Source: Comamonadaceae bacterium
Lineage (GTDB): Bacteria > Pseudomonadota > Gammaproteobacteria > Burkholderiales > Burkholderiaceae_C
Direction: 5' to 3'
Assembly (NCBI GenBank): GCA_947373105.1
Contig: CANBWK010000001.1
Span: 1 to 64,000 of the forward strand
DNA length: 64,000 nt
The position numbers and the translations under genes were made by a program. Of the stretch, positions 50,504 to 59,052 are shown one piece after another. A model generated the notes under the pieces. It ran no database searches. It saw only the letters and a list, made by a program, of their open reading frames with translations, and had not been told where the DNA came from. How positions within the stretch are numbered: position 1 is the first letter of the stretch; each line of letters opens with the position of its first letter.

Positions 50504-51268
50504 TTAAATGGTCACACCGCCATCCACAACCAAGCTCTGACCAGTCATGAAGGACCCGGCCGCTGCGGCCAAAAACACCGCAGCCCCTGCGATCTCGTCG
50601 GGTTCACCTATCCGACGCAAAGGGGTGGTGGCCGTGCGTTTATTCAGCATGGCTTCGTCTTCCCACAACGCGCGGGCAAAATCAGTTTTGATTAAGCCCG
50701 GCGCAATACAGTTGACTCGGATGTTGTTTGGTCCGTACTCAACAGCTAAATTTCGAGCCATTTGCATATCGGCTGCCTTGCTGATGCAGTAAGCGCCAAT
50801 GACCGCTGAACCGCGCAAGCCCCCAATCGAAGAAACAATGATGATTGAGCCCTCTCGGCGCTCCACCATCTGCGGCGCAGCCATGCTGATCAACCAGTGA
50901 TTGGCAATGATGTTATTGTCCAAAATTTTGCGAAATTGGGCATCGGCAATTCCGGCTTGAGGCCCGTAATAGGGGTTGCTCGCGGCATTACATACCAACA
51001 CATCCACGCGACCCCAATGCGACAGGGTCTGATCCACCAAGTTTTGCAACTCATCTTTCGACGAGATATTGGCGGGCACCGCAATCGCGCTGTCTTTACC
51101 ATATTGCGCTTGGATGGCCCGAACCACCTCTTCACACGCTTCTTTTTTGCGCGAAGAAATAACCACCTTGGCGCCGTGTTGGGCCATGCGCTCTGCAATC
51201 GAGCGGCCAATACCCCGAGATGAGCCGGTGATGATGGCCACTTTACCGCTGAGATCAAACAAATTCAT
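50504..51268 (-). CDS. Short-chain dehydrogenase/reductase
   Basis: 254 residues, classical SDR. The cofactor loop is TGSSRGIGRSIAE (residues 15-27), then NAAS, the catalytic Ser in IVSSIGG and Tyr-x-x-x-Lys in AYCISKAA. Arg in ISSRKKE after the first beta strands suggests NADP(H). The substrate is unknown. The GGAGACTCCTC before the ATG is a good ribosome-binding site. A perfect inverted repeat lies 24-43 bases upstream. It is divergent from the VOC gene. Confidence 0.9.
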   Translation of the reverse strand: MNLFDLSGKVAIITGSSRGIGRSIAERMAQHGAKVVISSRKKEACEEVVRAIQAQYGKDSAIAVPANISSKDELQNLVDQTLSHWGRVDVLVCNAASNPYYGPQAGIADAQFRKILDNNIIANHWLISMAAPQMVERREGSIIIVSSIGGLRGSAVIGAYCISKAADMQMARNLAVEYGPNNIRVNCIAPGLIKTDFARALWEDEAMLNKRTATTPLRRIGEPDEIAGAAVFLAAAAGSFMTGQSLVVDGGVTI

Positions 51269-51291
51269 GAGGAGTCTCCTTCATACAATAA

Positions 51292-51311
51292 CTTGAACAA
51301 CAACGTTCAAG
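51292..51311. promoter_or_regulatory. Candidate operator upstream of the SDR gene
   Basis: CTTGAAC-AACAAC-GTTCAAG, a perfect 7-6-7 inverted repeat of 20 bases in the 168-base divergent gap between the SDR and VOC genes. Size and symmetry suit a dimeric HTH repressor such as a TetR or GntR type. No regulator gene is adjacent. Confidence 0.55.
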
Positions 51312-51436
51312 ACTTACGGGTAATTTCACTCGAAAATAATGCAATGAGCTGTCACCCCGGGCATAGGGTTTAGCACGAATAGACGCCCTTCATCGGTCAG
51401 ACTACGCACAAGCTTGTCAGTGGTAAGGTCGGGGCC

Positions 51437-52144
51437 ATGAAAACAGAAATTGATCATTTGGTGGTGATGGCGGCCAATTTGGAAGCCGGGGTTCAATGGT
51501 GTGAAGCCACACTCGGCATCACGCCTGGACCTGGCGGCGAACACGAGTTGTACGGCACCCACAACCGTTTATTCAAAATTGCCACACCCGAGAACCCGTT
51601 GGCATATTTAGAAATCATTGCCATCAACACGCATGCGGTACGCCCAAAAAAGAAGCAGCCCACGCGCTGGTTTGACATGGACGATGAAACCCTTCGCGCA
51701 GACGTGGCCCAAGAACCCCGCTTAATGCACTTTGTTGCCAGCACGCCGGATTTGTTGGCAGCACGCATGGCGTTGCGTATGGTCGGGATCGACCGGGGGC
51801 CGGCCATTCACGCCAGCCGCCGCACGTCCAAGGGTGTTTTGAATTGGCAAATTTCTGTGCGCGCCGACGGGCAACGCCTGTTCAACGGCGCCCTACCCAG
51901 CCTGATCCAGTGGGGCAAACCCGTGGCCGCCGATCCGCTGCGCCTGCATCCTCGCAATAGCCTGCCCCGCTCGGGGGTCACGCTGCACAGTTTATCGGTG
52001 CAGCACCCGAGTATCGACATGCTACAAGCCGCTTTTGTGGCTATCGGCCTGAGCCAAGTTGAAGTGACAGAAGGCGCTGCCAATATCACCGCCACTTTGA
52101 ATACACCCAAGGGCTTGGTGAATTTGCAAAGCCACGGGATATGA
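51437..52144 (+). CDS. VOC-family (glyoxalase-like domain) protein
   Basis: 235 residues. The N-terminus (IDHLVVMAANLEAGVQWCEATLGITPGPGGEHELYGTHNRLF) is the Glyoxalase_3-type VOC half with candidate metal ligands His 6 and Glu in the AYLEIIAI strand. The second half (about 110-235) repeats the fold. Members with this pattern are mostly uncharacterised. It is convergent with ycaO, 19 bases apart, and divergent from the SDR gene. Confidence 0.85.
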   Translation: MKTEIDHLVVMAANLEAGVQWCEATLGITPGPGGEHELYGTHNRLFKIATPENPLAYLEIIAINTHAVRPKKKQPTRWFDMDDETLRADVAQEPRLMHFVASTPDLLAARMALRMVGIDRGPAIHASRRTSKGVLNWQISVRADGQRLFNGALPSLIQWGKPVAADPLRLHPRNSLPRSGVTLHSLSVQHPSIDMLQAAFVAIGLSQVEVTEGAANITATLNTPKGLVNLQSHGI

Positions 52145-52163
52145 ACGTTTTCAGAGTTGCGCG

Positions 52164-53897
52164 TCAGGCCACTTTGCGAGCCTGCACCTTGGCGTAAGCG
52201 GCCCACAGTTTGTGGTGCATCTCGCAGCCCTCCATTTGCAAACCCGGCGCTGAAATGCCCATGAACCGATCAGTTTGTGCAATCAGGGCACGCGCCTGGG
52301 CCACGACACCAGCACCGTAAAGCTGCCGAAGCGACGCCAAGTAAGGCGCGGTGTCACCTAAATCGGTGAGTTGAATCAGGCTTTCAACACAGGCATAGAC
52401 CGCGCGGCGTTGCGGCTTGAGTTGGTCAAAATGGCGCAACCATTCGCAGCCCTCGATGGTGGCGGCTTCATCGCCGCAGGCCAATGCCAACAGCGTTTTC
52501 AATTCGCCAACACGCAAGTCGGACCAAAAAGAGCCTGCATCGGCCACCATGCCGATCACGGTCGAGATGGGACGTTGATCAGCCAGGCTGGATTCGTTGA
52601 GTGTGGCCAACAAATCCGCGCACTCTTCGTTGTCCAGATCGGGTAAGTTCAGCACGGCTTCCCGCCAAGGATTAGCGATGCTGTTGTTCTCAAAGTCAAG
52701 GTCGTCGACTGGGTAAATTTCCGACATACCGGGCACCAACACACGGCAAGCGTACACACCTAAGTGCTCAAAATCTGCGATGTAGACCTCAAAACCGTCT
52801 TGATGAATGCGGTTCAGCGACCACGCGTAGTCTTGCGCAGTGGTGCTGGCGAAATTCCAATCTACAAACACATAGTCGGGGCTTTCACTCAAAAAGCGCC
52901 AATGAATCACGCCGCTGGAATCGACAAAATGGATCTCGATATTAGGCGCGCTGGATGCCTCTTCCAAATCGAAAGTAGGCGGCGGGAAACCCGCCAACGT
53001 ATCCAGCGCCCTGCCCTGTAGCAACTCAGTCAAAGCACGCTCTAGGGCCACTTCAAAGCGCGGATGGGCCCCAAAACTGGCAAAGCAACCTTGATCTTCG
53101 GGGTGCAGCAAGGTCACGTTCATGACCGGATACTGGCCGCCCAACGATGCGTCCTTGATCAAAATACCGAATCCTGCAGCACGTAAAGCGGTAATGCCTG
53201 CCGCAATGCGTGGGTAACGCTGCAGCACCGATTCAGGCACATCGGGAAGGCAAAGGCCTTCGCTGATGATCTTGCCTTTGATGTAACGCTCAAATATTTC
53301 TGACAGCGCTTGGGTTCTTGCCTCTACCGCTGTGTTGCCGGCGGACATACCGTTGCTGACATACAAGTTGCCAATGATATTGACCGGTATGTAGGCCGTG
53401 GCCCCGTCACTCTGGCGGGTATAGGGGATTGCGCAAATGCCACGCTCTTCATTGCCCGAGTTGAACTCGACCAAATTTCGAGCGTCGATGTTGCTCTCAG
53501 GGTTGTAAAACGCATGCAGTTCAGGGTTCAAAACGCCCTCTGGCCAAGAGCCATTTTCAGGAATATCAAACCAGCGTTCTTGGGGGTAATGCACAAAAGT
53601 TTGATTCGCGACATCAGGGCCGAGGTAAAAATGGGTCCAGAAATAATTGGTCGCCAAGCGCTCAAAAAACTCACCGAGCGCACTGGCCAAACAGGCCAAA
53701 CGTGTTGCGCCTTTGCCATTGGTGAACAAGATGGGGCAGTCGCGATCCCGAATGTGCACCGACCAAATGCCCTCAACCGGATTGAGCCAGCTTTTTTCTT
53801 CAATGTGAAACCCCAGGGCCTGCAGGCGGGTTTGCATGGTGTTGATCGTAGCTTCCAGCGAAGCGTCTTTGCCAGGGATGAAACTTTGTGAACTCAC
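52164..53897 (-). CDS. ycaO: YcaO, ribosomal protein S12 methylthiotransferase accessory type
   Basis: 577 residues from the GTG at 53897 (VSSQSFIPGKDASLEATI), with AAGG upstream; the ORF track start at 53939 is longer without support. It aligns by eye along its full length with E. coli YcaO: NGKGATRLACLASALGEFFERLATNYF, GMSAGNT, ALSEIFERYIKGKIISE, GVYACRVLVPGMSEIYP. YcaO ATPases activate amide backbones; E. coli YcaO aids RimO-dependent beta-methylthiolation of S12. The C-terminal ~130 residues form a TPR-like domain. No precursor-peptide or RiPP genes are nearby. Confidence 0.94.
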   Translation of the reverse strand: MSSQSFIPGKDASLEATINTMQTRLQALGFHIEEKSWLNPVEGIWSVHIRDRDCPILFTNGKGATRLACLASALGEFFERLATNYFWTHFYLGPDVANQTFVHYPQERWFDIPENGSWPEGVLNPELHAFYNPESNIDARNLVEFNSGNEERGICAIPYTRQSDGATAYIPVNIIGNLYVSNGMSAGNTAVEARTQALSEIFERYIKGKIISEGLCLPDVPESVLQRYPRIAAGITALRAAGFGILIKDASLGGQYPVMNVTLLHPEDQGCFASFGAHPRFEVALERALTELLQGRALDTLAGFPPPTFDLEEASSAPNIEIHFVDSSGVIHWRFLSESPDYVFVDWNFASTTAQDYAWSLNRIHQDGFEVYIADFEHLGVYACRVLVPGMSEIYPVDDLDFENNSIANPWREAVLNLPDLDNEECADLLATLNESSLADQRPISTVIGMVADAGSFWSDLRVGELKTLLALACGDEAATIEGCEWLRHFDQLKPQRRAVYACVESLIQLTDLGDTAPYLASLRQLYGAGVVAQARALIAQTDRFMGISAPGLQMEGCEMHHKLWAAYAKVQARKVA

Positions 53898-54031
53898 AGC
53901 ACGCTGCCTTGAAAAAACAAAAAATAAGGCAGAAAACAACTCTACCGAGAATCACCAGCAATAGGCTAAGCCTTTTGCGGTGCTTGTATTGTCAGGGAAG
54001 ATAGGCCAACTCACTGAAGCGTGCTTTTTTT

Positions 54032-55195
54032 TCAAACTTCTTTAGGCAAGCTTGCCAGCAATGCCATGCCTATGGCCATGACACCCGCAGTCACCCATAA
54101 AGCCCCGTGAAACGTACCGGTCACTTGAGCCATGGCACCGGCTACCACTGGGGCAATGATCTGCGCTGCGCCGTAACTCAGCGTGAGACGCGCCATGGCC
54201 TTGCCGGGATTGTTCGGTGAGCGGCGTCCTACCAAAGCCAGCGTCAAGCTGACAATGCCAATGAAGGTGGCGCCATAGCCCACAGCGCCTGCTAATGCGG
54301 CAGCCAATGAACCCGACAGTGCAGGCAACAAGATGGAGCAGGTTTGCAAGCAAAACGCCAACAGCAAAGCACGCGTGTCACCAATTCGGCGGGCCACACG
54401 GTCCCACACAAAAACTGCAGGCATTGCCGCCAGCCCCACCAAAGCCCATGCCCAGGCACCATGCCCGGCCAATGTGGGTTCACGCTCGACCATAGCCACA
54501 ATGAAGGTAGCACTGATCACAAAGCCCCAGCCCGCCGCAAAATAGCTGCCGCCCATGGTCAGCAACCAACGGCGAGACACAACCGGTGTGGCCAAAGACT
54601 GAACGGCAACTTGCGCTGGCACGGGAGGCCGCCAGTGCCAGGCGGGTATAAAAAAGACCCCTCCCAAAGCTGCCAAGGCCAGCCACTGGTTGGACCATAA
54701 GGGCCACAACTGCGCGAAGCCCCAAGACCCTAAGGCGGTGACGATAATGCTCAGGCCAATGCCCATGAAAAACGTCCCGAGTTCTGGACGCCGGCCCTGC
54801 CGCATCAACCATCCCAATACCAATCCGGAGCCCAATAACATGCCGCCAGCGCCACACAAACCGCCCAGGTAGCGCCATATCGCCCAGGCTGGCATCCAGT
54901 CGGTCAAAGCCATCGCGGCGGTGGTCACAATCGCCAGCCACAAGCCCGTGCTGTAAAGGCGGTGCCGCCAGCGCACATCATCGATCCAGGCAGTGGCCAG
55001 CGCCCCGGTGATGTACCCGGCGTAATTGATGGCGGCCAATCCGCCAGCAGCGGCATCCGTCAAACCAGTTTGGGCTTGCAAACTGGGCAGCAAGGGGGTG
55101 TAGGCAAAACGTGCCAAGCCAATGGTTAACACCAAACCGCAAATGCCGCCCGTCAGAACTTGCCAGGGTTGAAGCGAGTCGCGTGGTTCAGCCAT
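54032..55195 (-). CDS. YbfB/YjiJ family MFS transporter
   Basis: 387 residues from MAEPRDSLQPW at 55195; the ORF track start at 55219 overlaps the upstream gene. Twelve hydrophobic helices can be traced. GICGLVLTIGLARFAYTPLLPSLQ and GGLAAINYAGYITGAL near the N-terminus are the YbfB/YjiJ family signature. Substrates are unknown for this group. It follows the 174-codon gene by seven bases, so the two are one transcript divergent from the flavin monooxygenase. Confidence 0.9.
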   Translation of the reverse strand: MAEPRDSLQPWQVLTGGICGLVLTIGLARFAYTPLLPSLQAQTGLTDAAAGGLAAINYAGYITGALATAWIDDVRWRHRLYSTGLWLAIVTTAAMALTDWMPAWAIWRYLGGLCGAGGMLLGSGLVLGWLMRQGRRPELGTFFMGIGLSIIVTALGSWGFAQLWPLWSNQWLALAALGGVFFIPAWHWRPPVPAQVAVQSLATPVVSRRWLLTMGGSYFAAGWGFVISATFIVAMVEREPTLAGHGAWAWALVGLAAMPAVFVWDRVARRIGDTRALLLAFCLQTCSILLPALSGSLAAALAGAVGYGATFIGIVSLTLALVGRRSPNNPGKAMARLTLSYGAAQIIAPVVAGAMAQVTGTFHGALWVTAGVMAIGMALLASLPKEV

Positions 55196-55202
55196 AGAGT
55201 GC

Positions 55203-55727
55203 TTAAAACTGCCCCGCACGCGCAGGTTGTTTCATGCCTGCGTCCACCCAGGCTTTCACAATATGACGGTTGAACTTGAAAGACGGGTCAACCTTCCACT
55301 GCGCCAGCAACTCGCCACCTTCGTCTTGCGCACGCAAGGAAGCGGACGGGTTGTCTTCGTCCGGCTCAATGTCCAGCATGACCGTCACCCGTCCTGCAGG
55401 CCCCTCCACCGAAAGGCTCTGGTGGAGGCTGGCATGCAATTGCTGCTCAGAGCGGCGTACAAATTCGCCGGCTGTTTTCACCAGGGTGATGAAAGCATTA
55501 CCGTCCAGCGGCTTCGGATTTTTTTTGTCGCGCCCCATGGTCCACGGGCCGACCAAGGCGGGCTCCGTCTGCCCAGTTTTGAACATCGCCACCGCCCAGC
55601 CATCGTCGTCTTCATTTTTGACGACGCGGGCCGTCCAGAGCTCGTCTTGCCAAACGCGGGGTTCTTGAATCAGCGGGTTGTCTTCGGTCAAAGCTTGCTT
55701 TTCTGTGAAAGTGAAGGGATGGGCCAT
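55203..55727 (-). CDS. Conserved-looking hypothetical protein
   Basis: 174 residues from MAHPFTFTEKQALTEDNPL at 55727; the ORF track start at 55760 lacks support. There is no signal peptide or membrane helix. The composition is soluble and mixed, with Trp-rich strands (WQDELWTARVVKNEDDDGWAVAMF) and an acidic loop (DIEPDEDNP). I do not recognise a domain. It leads a two-gene transcript with the MFS transporter and is divergent from the monooxygenase by 82 bases. Confidence 0.72.
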   Translation of the reverse strand: MAHPFTFTEKQALTEDNPLIQEPRVWQDELWTARVVKNEDDDGWAVAMFKTGQTEPALVGPWTMGRDKKNPKPLDGNAFITLVKTAGEFVRRSEQQLHASLHQSLSVEGPAGRVTVMLDIEPDEDNPSASLRAQDEGGELLAQWKVDPSFKFNRHIVKAWVDAGMKQPARAGQF

Positions 55728-55809
55728 TTTGACCCATCTTGACCTGATGCTTTTGAACAATCAACCCACATGGGCTCCTGTAAAGTTCAGCCAGACCACA
55801 GGAATCAGC

Positions 55810-57354
55810 ATGCACAAATCAAAAACTACCGCAACCCCCAATAGCGGACCCGGCTTTGACAGCCTCGATTCAGACCTGCTGATTGTGGGCGCAGGCCTGT
55901 CGGGCATCGGCGCGGCGCGCCATCTTCAAGCCCACAGCCCCCATACCCGCTGGGCCATGGTAGAAGCACGAGCAAGCTTGGGCGGCACATGGGACTTGTT
56001 CCGCTACCCCGGCGTACGCTCAGACTCTGATATGCACACGTTGGGTTATGACTTCAAACCTTGGACAGATCGCAAAGCCATAGCCGATGGGCCGTCCATC
56101 CTGCGCTACATCCAAAGCACCGCTGACGAATCAGGCATCACAGGGCAAATTCAATTTGGCCGAAAAGTGATGCGCGCAGATTGGTCAACTGCCCGCTCCT
56201 GTTGGTGCGTCACTTTGTCACAAGCAAACGGCTCTCAGGAGTTAGTGACAACCCGATTTTTGTACCTTTGCAGCGGATATTACAGCTATACCCAGGCGCA
56301 CCAACCCGCATTTGAAGGCCAAGCCACATTTCAGGGAAAGTGGGTGCACCCGCAGTTTTGGCCACAAGACCTGGACTACAGCGGCAAAAGGGTGGTGGTG
56401 ATTGGCAGTGGCGCCACAGCCGCCACGCTGGTGCCGGCCATGGCCGCCAAGGCAGCACATGTGACTATGCTGCAGCGCTCTCCGACGTATATGGTTTCGC
56501 GCCCAACTGAAGACGCCATGGCCTTGAATCTCCAGCGATTCTTGCCCGAGCGCTTGGCGCACAACCTGACGCGCTGGAAAAACATTTTGCTGGGTATGTA
56601 TTTCTTTCGTCTGTCACGCCGTTACCCAGACAAGGTTAAAAACCATTTGATTGGCCTGACACAACAGCAACTGGGTACTGACTTTGATACGGCCAAGCAC
56701 TTCACACCACGCTACAGCCCTTGGGACCAACGCATTTGCTTAGTGCCGGATGGCGATCTTTTTCGCGAAGTTCGCGCTGGGCATGCATCGGTCGTCACAG
56801 ACACCATTGTGCGCATCACACCGAACGGCATTGAATTGGCCAGCGGCGAGCACCTAGCGGCCGATATCATCATCAGCGCTACAGGTTTGCAACTTAACGC
56901 TTTGGGCGATATTGCCTTCAGCGTGGATGGGCAAACCTACAACCCCGCACAGGCCATGGCCTACAAAGGAATGATGTTGTCTGACCTGCCCAATGTGTTC
57001 ATGGCCATGGGGTATACCAACGCATCATGGACGCTCAAAGCCGATTTGACTGCGAGCTATGTCTGCCGACTTTTGAAACACATGGAACACCATAGCTATT
57101 CACAGGCCGTGCCGCGCAAAGACCCTCTTGTGAAGGCGCAGCCTTATTTTGATTTTTCATCAAGCTATGTGCAGCGCGCAACGTCTGTTCTGCCCATGCA
57201 GGGAGACCGCGCGCCTTGGCGAGTGCATCAAAACTACCTGGCCGATATGCTCAGCCTGCGCTGGGGCCGCTTGGACGATGGCGTCATGCAATTTAAAGGT
57301 CATGCCAAGACCGAACATGCTGACCTGAGCGTGACAAGGTCCGAACCCGACTAA
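55810..57354 (+). CDS. Baeyer-Villiger-type flavin-containing monooxygenase
   Basis: 514 residues from the ATG at 55810; the ORF track start at 55678 runs antisense through the neighbouring gene. The FAD site is LLIVGAGLSGIGAARHL (about 26-42). The fingerprint FQGKWVHPQFWP fits FxGxxxHxxxW(P/D) of Baeyer-Villiger and related class B monooxygenases. The NADPH Rossmann loop VIGSGATAATL follows. It should insert oxygen into ketones or oxidise N or S atoms; the substrate is unknown. The J-domain gene begins 25 bases downstream on the same strand. Confidence 0.9.
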   Translation: MHKSKTTATPNSGPGFDSLDSDLLIVGAGLSGIGAARHLQAHSPHTRWAMVEARASLGGTWDLFRYPGVRSDSDMHTLGYDFKPWTDRKAIADGPSILRYIQSTADESGITGQIQFGRKVMRADWSTARSCWCVTLSQANGSQELVTTRFLYLCSGYYSYTQAHQPAFEGQATFQGKWVHPQFWPQDLDYSGKRVVVIGSGATAATLVPAMAAKAAHVTMLQRSPTYMVSRPTEDAMALNLQRFLPERLAHNLTRWKNILLGMYFFRLSRRYPDKVKNHLIGLTQQQLGTDFDTAKHFTPRYSPWDQRICLVPDGDLFREVRAGHASVVTDTIVRITPNGIELASGEHLAADIIISATGLQLNALGDIAFSVDGQTYNPAQAMAYKGMMLSDLPNVFMAMGYTNASWTLKADLTASYVCRLLKHMEHHSYSQAVPRKDPLVKAQPYFDFSSSYVQRATSVLPMQGDRAPWRVHQNYLADMLSLRWGRLDDGVMQFKGHAKTEHADLSVTRSEPD

Positions 57355-57379
57355 AATAGATGGGATTGAAAGACCGTGA

Positions 57380-57691
57380 ATGACAGAGCACAAGACTGAA
57401 CACTACGCAGCACTCGGGCTCAAGAGCGATGCAAGCCTTGCTGATATTAAAAAAGCGTTTCGCCAAAAAGCATCGCAATTTCACCCTGACCGCAACACAG
57501 CCGATGAAGCACCTGCGCGATTTCGCGAAGTTCAAGAGGCCTATGACGTGCTTTCGGATGATGCCAAGCGGCAAGCCTACGACGACAACCGTCGGCGTAA
57601 TTTATTGGATGACCCAGCTCTCACAGCGCTTGAGATCTGGCAAACATACTTCGCCCCTCTGCGGTCAAAAACCAACCCGCCAAAGATTTGA
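57380..57691 (+). CDS. J-domain-only protein
   Basis: 103 residues. Nearly the whole chain is a J domain (about 6-66): HYAALGLKSDASLADIKKAFRQ, the HPD tripeptide at 35-37 in FHPDRNT, and FREVQEAYDVLSDDAKRQAYD. There is no Gly/Phe region, zinc finger or client-binding domain, so it should stimulate a DnaK ATPase while a partner supplies specificity. The next ORF begins four bases after its stop. It is the first of four tightly packed genes, the other three unknown. Confidence 0.93.
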   Translation: MTEHKTEHYAALGLKSDASLADIKKAFRQKASQFHPDRNTADEAPARFREVQEAYDVLSDDAKRQAYDDNRRRNLLDDPALTALEIWQTYFAPLRSKTNPPKI

Positions 57692-57695
57692 ACCG

Positions 57696-58286
57696 ATGCA
57701 TATTTCTTCTTTTTTTCTTGAACTTCGCAGTGCTTATCAAGCCGAACTGGACGACCTGACTTTCGACTCCGAGGGCCGCAATGTTTTGCGTAAACGATTG
57801 ACTGAAAAACGGCAGGAGCTGGGTTTCTTATTTCAGTTAATGGATTTGCACCCTGAAATGGTGGCTGTCGTCCTGCACCAGGCTTTCACGTTCACAGTGC
57901 CCACCGTGATGGACCATTTTTTAACCCATCACGATGATGAGTTATTGGCTTGGGGCAAATTGAAGCATGCCTTGAAAATAGAAGTATGGGCTCAGCCCAT
58001 TGTGGACCAAATTTTGCTCGAGCCTATGGGCGAATGGTTTATGAGTGTGGCTGCAGCACTTGAATACATGCACAGCAAACCCCTTAGCGCAGACAACCGA
58101 CCTGTTGTCAGCCAAGAAGATGCTGATAAAGATGGGCATGAAGAAACCTCATCGCGACACGAAGGCAGTGATGATCACCGCGAAGCCACCGCTGAAGACG
58201 GAGAAGAAGCTGATGAGCGTGCCCGTGAAGAGGCTGGAAATGACTGGCTGGCTGGACAAGGCTTTGACCGCAAGGATAGATCATGA
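57696..58286 (+). CDS. Unknown protein of the J-domain operon (gene 2)
   Basis: 196 residues from the ATG at 57696; the ORF track extends upstream through the J-domain gene in another frame. Residues 1-125 look helical and soluble (MHISSFFLELRSAYQAELDD, FLFQLMDLHPEMVAVVLHQA). Residues about 133-196 are strongly acidic and low in complexity (EDGEEADERAREEAGNDWL), ending in GQGFDRKDRS. There is no signal peptide or membrane helix. I do not recognise a family. The stop overlaps the next start (ATGA). Confidence 0.85.
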   Translation: MHISSFFLELRSAYQAELDDLTFDSEGRNVLRKRLTEKRQELGFLFQLMDLHPEMVAVVLHQAFTFTVPTVMDHFLTHHDDELLAWGKLKHALKIEVWAQPIVDQILLEPMGEWFMSVAAALEYMHSKPLSADNRPVVSQEDADKDGHEETSSRHEGSDDHREATAEDGEEADERAREEAGNDWLAGQGFDRKDRS

Positions 58287-59047
58287 AAAGTGATTCGAAT
58301 TCCAGCGCGGTCGCATTGATCGCTAAAACGCAAAGCTTGATCGCATCTGGCGACATTGTGGCCGCTGAAGCGGCCCTGGTCGAACTGGCTGACGAGCAAG
58401 GTGACAACGCTTTGATGGTCGTCCTTGAACAACTTCCCGCCAAGGACATGCTGGCCGTTATTCGGGAATATGACAACTCTAAAGAGTCTGTCATTAATTT
58501 GTTGGTGACCCCCGCTCAATTCGCACGGGCAGTTGTTATCGAGAAGCAATACAAAGACCTGTCCCGAACGCATTTGCGCGGCATGATGAATGCGATCATT
58601 TTCAGAGATGATGCTGACCCTGTAGAGTTCTTGACGCACATTGGTGACCTCGAAGGGGGCGCCGAAGCTTTGGCAGACTACTTTTCTGAAAAATGGAGCC
58701 GTATCGAAGCTTTTGCATGTACAGGCCTCTTCGACGCGGTGGAAGATGATGGCCGCATGCTTTCTGAAAATGCACTCTTCTCTTCGGCTCACGTCAGACC
58801 TAAATTGGATGAAGATGAGGTCGCTGACCAAGACTGGATGCAAATGGCATGGACACTGCGCTACAAATGTCCTGATTTATTTGTAGAAATGCTTTTGGTC
58901 TTACGCGCTAAAGCCAGGGCACACGACCTTGGACTTTTGAATGAAGAAGATCCATCCGAAGACGATGGAAAAATAGAAACCAGCGCCACAGATCGAGGCA
59001 AGATCACACAGGCCGCGATAGATCCAGACGAAGAGTCGGCCATTTAA
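58283..59047 (+). CDS. Unknown protein of the J-domain operon (gene 3)
   Basis: 254 residues, all-helical in appearance, cytoplasmic, with an acidic C-terminal tail (NEEDPSEDDGKIE). Residues 25-115 show short helical repeats (AALVELADEQGDNALMVVLE, QLPAKDMLAVIREYD, LLVTPAQFARAVVI) resembling MgtE_N/DUF6178-type alpha-superhelices. That resemblance is from memory and weak. The start overlaps the previous stop by four bases and the next gene starts six bases after its stop. Confidence 0.85.
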   Translation: MKSDSNSSAVALIAKTQSLIASGDIVAAEAALVELADEQGDNALMVVLEQLPAKDMLAVIREYDNSKESVINLLVTPAQFARAVVIEKQYKDLSRTHLRGMMNAIIFRDDADPVEFLTHIGDLEGGAEALADYFSEKWSRIEAFACTGLFDAVEDDGRMLSENALFSSAHVRPKLDEDEVADQDWMQMAWTLRYKCPDLFVEMLLVLRAKARAHDLGLLNEEDPSEDDGKIETSATDRGKITQAAIDPDEESAI

Positions 59048-59052
59048 AACTT

